From the NCBI GenBank assembly GCA_951813285.1, contig OX638355.1, positions 3,615,136 to 3,679,135 on the forward strand: DNA of 64,000 nt. Reading direction: 5' to 3'. The translations under genes were made by a program, and so were the position numbers. How positions within the stretch are numbered: position 1 is the stretch's first letter; each line of letters opens with the position of its first letter. A model generated the notes under the pieces. It saw only the letters and a program-made list of their open reading frames with translations, was not told the origin of the DNA and did no database searches. This DNA is from Terriglobia bacterium. Its GTDB lineage: Bacteria; Acidobacteriota; Terriglobia; Versatilivoradales; Versatilivoraceae. This document shows positions 61,234-64,000 of the stretch, piece by piece.

Positions 61234-61719
61234 ATGAAGCGCGCGACCGAGAAAATCGTCCTTTTGGTCTTGCTGGCGGTGGTTGGAGGGTTGACCTACA
61301 CCGCTTGGCAATGGAGGCAGGATTCCGGGTCGGATAGCTGTCGCGTCTGCCAGCGCCACCTGCATGCGGGCAGCCAGGTGATTGCCCTGAGGCAGGGGCG
61401 GCAAGAAGCCTTCTGTTGCCCGACCTGCGCCATGACATTGGGCCGCCAAGTGGGACAGGCGGTCACGGTGGTCGAGCTCACCGACTACGAGACCGGGTCC
61501 AGGATCGCCCCCGATGAGGCCTATGTGGTGCAGGGGAGCAATATCAATCTCTGCCTGCAACATCCCGTACTCACGGATTCGCAAAAACAACCGGCCTCAA
61601 TGCGGTTCGACCGGTGCTCGCCCAGCGTCTTGGCATTCTCCAGCCAACAGGCGGCCGAAACCTTCAAACAGGAGCATGGCGGAAGGCTGCTCCCCTTCAG
61701 CGCACTGCCACTGAACTAG
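61234..61719 (+). CDS. NosL/TRASH-like membrane-anchored metal-binding protein
   Basis: 161 residues. One N-terminal membrane helix (KIVLLVLLAVVGGLTYTAWQ) without a clear cleavage site, so anchored facing the periplasm. Three cysteine sites: SCRVCQRHLHAGS, FCCPTCAMTLGRQ, NLCLQHP and FDRCSPSVLAFSS. FDRCSPSVLAFSSQQAAETF resembles the NosL type copper chaperone. Function is probably copper or other soft-metal handling. It is divergent in sense to the cusA-type pump, 138 bases away tail to tail. Confidence 0.75.
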   Translation: MKRATEKIVLLVLLAVVGGLTYTAWQWRQDSGSDSCRVCQRHLHAGSQVIALRQGRQEAFCCPTCAMTLGRQVGQAVTVVELTDYETGSRIAPDEAYVVQGSNINLCLQHPVLTDSQKQPASMRFDRCSPSVLAFSSQQAAETFKQEHGGRLLPFSALPLN

Positions 61720-61857
61720 CCCGCATTTCCCACCAGGGCATGCCCAGCACAGTCTGTTACCCGCAAGCCCTTACCATGGAGCCAATCGAAGTACTGGGGA
61801 TAAACTACTTTTCGTCATGGCACCAGCGACCTGGTGAGAAGTGCGGGCCCAACCGCC

Positions 61858-64000
61858 TCAAGATGACTCGCTGGGGGCATGCAGCGCAGTCAACTTCTCT
61901 CCCCTGGGCAGTCCCCGGCTTTTCCAGATGGAATAGACCAGGGGGAGCACCACCAGCACCACCAGCCCCGAAGTCATCACCCCTCCAACCAGGGGAGCCG
62001 CAATCCGCTTCATCACCTCGGCTCCGGTCTCCTGGCTCCACATGATCGGCATCAGGCCAACCACGTCGGTGGCAATGGTCATCAGGATCGGCCGCAATCG
62101 TTGCGTGGAACCGTTGCCGATAGCTTGAAGCAAGCCGTTGCGATCTCGCTGCCGGGTATCTTTTTGAAATTGCCGATAGGCCACTCTCAAGTAGAGCAGC
62201 AGGACCAGCGCCGTTTCCGCATAAAGCCCGGCCAGCGCGATGATCCCTACCCAGACGGCCACGCTCAGGTTGTAGTCCAGCAGGTATAGCAGCCAAATGG
62301 CTCCGGTCAAGGCCAGGGGCGCCCCCAGCAGGACCATACCGGTTTCCACCAGGGAACGGGTGTTGACATAGATCATCACAAAGATGAGGACCAGTGTGAG
62401 CGGAACGACCAGCATCAGTCGACGGCGAGCCCGCTGCATGGACTCGAACTGGCCGCTCCAGTCGATGGTGTAGCCCGGTGGAACCTGGATCCCCTGATCG
62501 ACCCGCTGTCGCGCCTGGGCCACGTAGCCTCCGATGTCCACGTTCCGAATGTCCACGTAAACCCAGGCGTTGGGCTTGCCGTTCTCGCTCTTGATCCCTG
62601 AAGGACCGCTCACATAACGGAATTTGCCCAGTTGGCCCAGTGGAACCGTCCGGCCGCTGGGCGCCGATACCAGGGTGGCGTTCAGGGCCGGCAGGTTGTG
62701 CCGTAGTTCGCGGCTGTAGCGCAGATTCACCGGGTATCGTTCCAGGCCCTCTACCGTAGTGGTGATGTTCATTCCGCCGATGGCGGATTGAATAACCTCC
62801 TGTACATCGCCTACCTGGAGTCCGTAGACCGCCAGGGCATTGCGGTCGATCTGGAAATCCAGGTAGTGGCCTCCCATCACCCGCTCGGCATAGACGCTCA
62901 GTGTTCCCGGCACTTGACGGACGATCTGCTCGACCTCCTTGCCGAGGCGTTCCAACTCCCGCAGATCGGGACCGGAAATCTTGATTCCCACCGGCGTCTT
63001 GATACCCGTGGAGAGCATATCGATGCGGGTCTTGATCGGCATGGTCCAGGCATTGGTGAGCCCGGGCACCTGAATGGCCGCATCCATGGCTTCAATAAGC
63101 TTGTCCGGCGTCATGCCTTCTCTCCATTGGCTCTCGGGCTTGAGCATGATGGTGGTCTCGATCATGGAGAGAGGCGCCGGGTCGGTGGAGGTCTCGGCTC
63201 GGCCCACCTTGCCGAAAACCCGATCGACCTCGGGGAAGCTCTTGAGGATCCTGTCGGTCTGCTGCAAGACTTCGCGCGCCTTGGTGATGGAGATTCCGGG
63301 TAGCGTGGTGGGCATGTAAAGAAGATCGCCTTCCCAGAGGGCGGGCATGAATTCGGAGCCCAACTGAGAGAAGGGCAGCAGGCTGACCGCCATTAGCAGC
63401 AACGCCAACACCAACACCAGCCACTTGAAACGGAAGGCGAAGCCGAGCAGCGGGCGATAAAGCGCAATCGACCAGCGCTGGAGGAGGTTCTTCTTCTCGG
63501 GCCTGAGCCTGCCGCCGATGCAATAGCCCACCAGCACCGGGACCAGGGTCACGGTGAGAAGCGCCGCCGCGGCCATGGCATAGGTCTTGGTAAAGGCCAG
63601 GGGCTTGAAAAGGCGCCCTTCCTGCTCCTCCAGGGCAAAGACGGGCAGGAAGGAAACGGTGATGATCAACAGCGAGAAAAACAGAGACGGCCCCACTTCC
63701 TTGCAGGCATCGCCGACAATCCGCCAGTGAGGATCCTTTCCGGCCCGTTCCTGCAACCGCCGGTGAACGGCGTCGGCCAGCACGATCCCCGAATCGACCA
63801 TGGTTCCGATAGCGACGGCGATGCCACCCAGGGACATGATGTTGACCGTCAGACCATGAAAGTTGAGGACAATGAAGGCCATCAGGATTCCCACCGGCAG
63901 GGTGGCAACGATCACCAGAGCGCTGCGGACATGGGCAAGAAAGAGCAGCGTCACAATCCCTACGATCATCAACTGCCGGGAGAGGCTCCGGGCCAATCCG
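61858..64000 (-). CDS. CusA/CzcA-family heavy-metal RND efflux pump, C-terminal part
   Basis: Partial; about 714 codons, with the start beyond the right edge. Inner-membrane RND transporter of the heavy-metal efflux group that expels Cu/Ag, Zn/Co or similar from periplasm to outside with MFP and OMP partners. Typical sequences: GGIAVAIGTMVDSGIVLADA, MPTTLPGISITKAREVLQQT, the docking-domain repeats, GYTIDWSGQFESMQRARRRL, and AVWVGIIALAGLYAETALVL. The Met pairs that define Cu specificity are not readable here. Last gene of its operon by the end at 61858. Confidence 0.93.
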   Translation of the reverse strand, partial: GLARSLSRQLMIVGIVTLLFLAHVRSALVIVATLPVGILMAFIVLNFHGLTVNIMSLGGIAVAIGTMVDSGIVLADAVHRRLQERAGKDPHWRIVGDACKEVGPSLFFSLLIITVSFLPVFALEEQEGRLFKPLAFTKTYAMAAAALLTVTLVPVLVGYCIGGRLRPEKKNLLQRWSIALYRPLLGFAFRFKWLVLVLALLLMAVSLLPFSQLGSEFMPALWEGDLLYMPTTLPGISITKAREVLQQTDRILKSFPEVDRVFGKVGRAETSTDPAPLSMIETTIMLKPESQWREGMTPDKLIEAMDAAIQVPGLTNAWTMPIKTRIDMLSTGIKTPVGIKISGPDLRELERLGKEVEQIVRQVPGTLSVYAERVMGGHYLDFQIDRNALAVYGLQVGDVQEVIQSAIGGMNITTTVEGLERYPVNLRYSRELRHNLPALNATLVSAPSGRTVPLGQLGKFRYVSGPSGIKSENGKPNAWVYVDIRNVDIGGYVAQARQRVDQGIQVPPGYTIDWSGQFESMQRARRRLMLVVPLTLVLIFVMIYVNTRSLVETGMVLLGAPLALTGAIWLLYLLDYNLSVAVWVGIIALAGLYAETALVLLLYLRVAYRQFQKDTRQRDRNGLLQAIGNGSTQRLRPILMTIATDVVGLMPIMWSQETGAEVMKRIAAPLVGGVMTSGLVVLVVLPLVYSIWKSRGLPRGEKLTALHAPSESS

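Overview
The window is GC-rich chromosomal DNA from a diderm bacterium. Lipoprotein signals, a TonB-dependent receptor, an RND efflux pump and a septal RlpA protein show the two membranes. Complex I genes, a form II Cox-type molybdenum hydroxylase, a squalene-hopene-cyclase-like gene and a PTxPxRR-type sulfatase homologue suggest an aerobic, environmental, probably uncultured lineage. Acidobacteriota or a relative is my best guess, but no marker gene here proves it. Several intergenic repeat families and insertion sequences mark a repeat-laden genome.

Layout. 1-5.9 kb: end of a complex I operon (nuoL, nuoM), then an F0 module (atpZ, atpI, atpB, atpE) with no F1 genes beside it. 6.3-10.5 kb: a coxS-coxL-coxM-coxG operon. 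10.7-11.9 kb: acylphosphatase, ispF and pterin carbinolamine dehydratase. 12-30.6 kb: a complete but wrecked type 3 BREX phage-defence operon read on the minus strand (truncated HTH gene, brxF, brxC, three inserted accessory genes, pglXI, brxHII, pglZ, brxA). Two complete insertion sequences sit inside pglXI and brxHII. In both cases, removing the element and one copy of its target duplication rejoins the reading frame exactly. A decayed IS630-like remnant lies between brxHII and pglZ. A hicBA toxin-antitoxin pair sits just upstream of the operon.

31-45.6 kb: an acetamidase-like gene, a 1.5-kb repeat island, a sulfatase-like lipoprotein, then a minus-strand run of nine genes. Upstream in that run are a cysteine desulfurase, an H-protein-like lipoyl carrier, a CobW GTPase, a small Cys protein, a 2[4Fe-4S] ferredoxin-like protein and a radical SAM enzyme. 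Downstream are a DUF116-polyprenyl synthase fusion, a prenyltransferase-repeat protein and a squalene-hopene-cyclase-like protein. This is my leading candidate for an undescribed system: isoprenoid assembly and cyclisation joined to Fe-S, sulfur and lipoyl chemistry.

45.8-52.1 kb: OsmC, a broken HEPN gene and an iron/oxidative-stress block. That block holds a Fur-rubrerythrin fusion, a FecA-like receptor and a PQQ-type beta-propeller protein; the last two have Fur-box-like sites upstream. 52.4-64 kb: tRNA-Glu, aminotransferase, Gfo/Idh/MocA oxidoreductase, CPBP protease, GNAT, amidohydrolase, a candidate small RNA, RlpA, LipA, tRNA-Leu, a NosL-like protein and a CusA-type pump running off the right edge.
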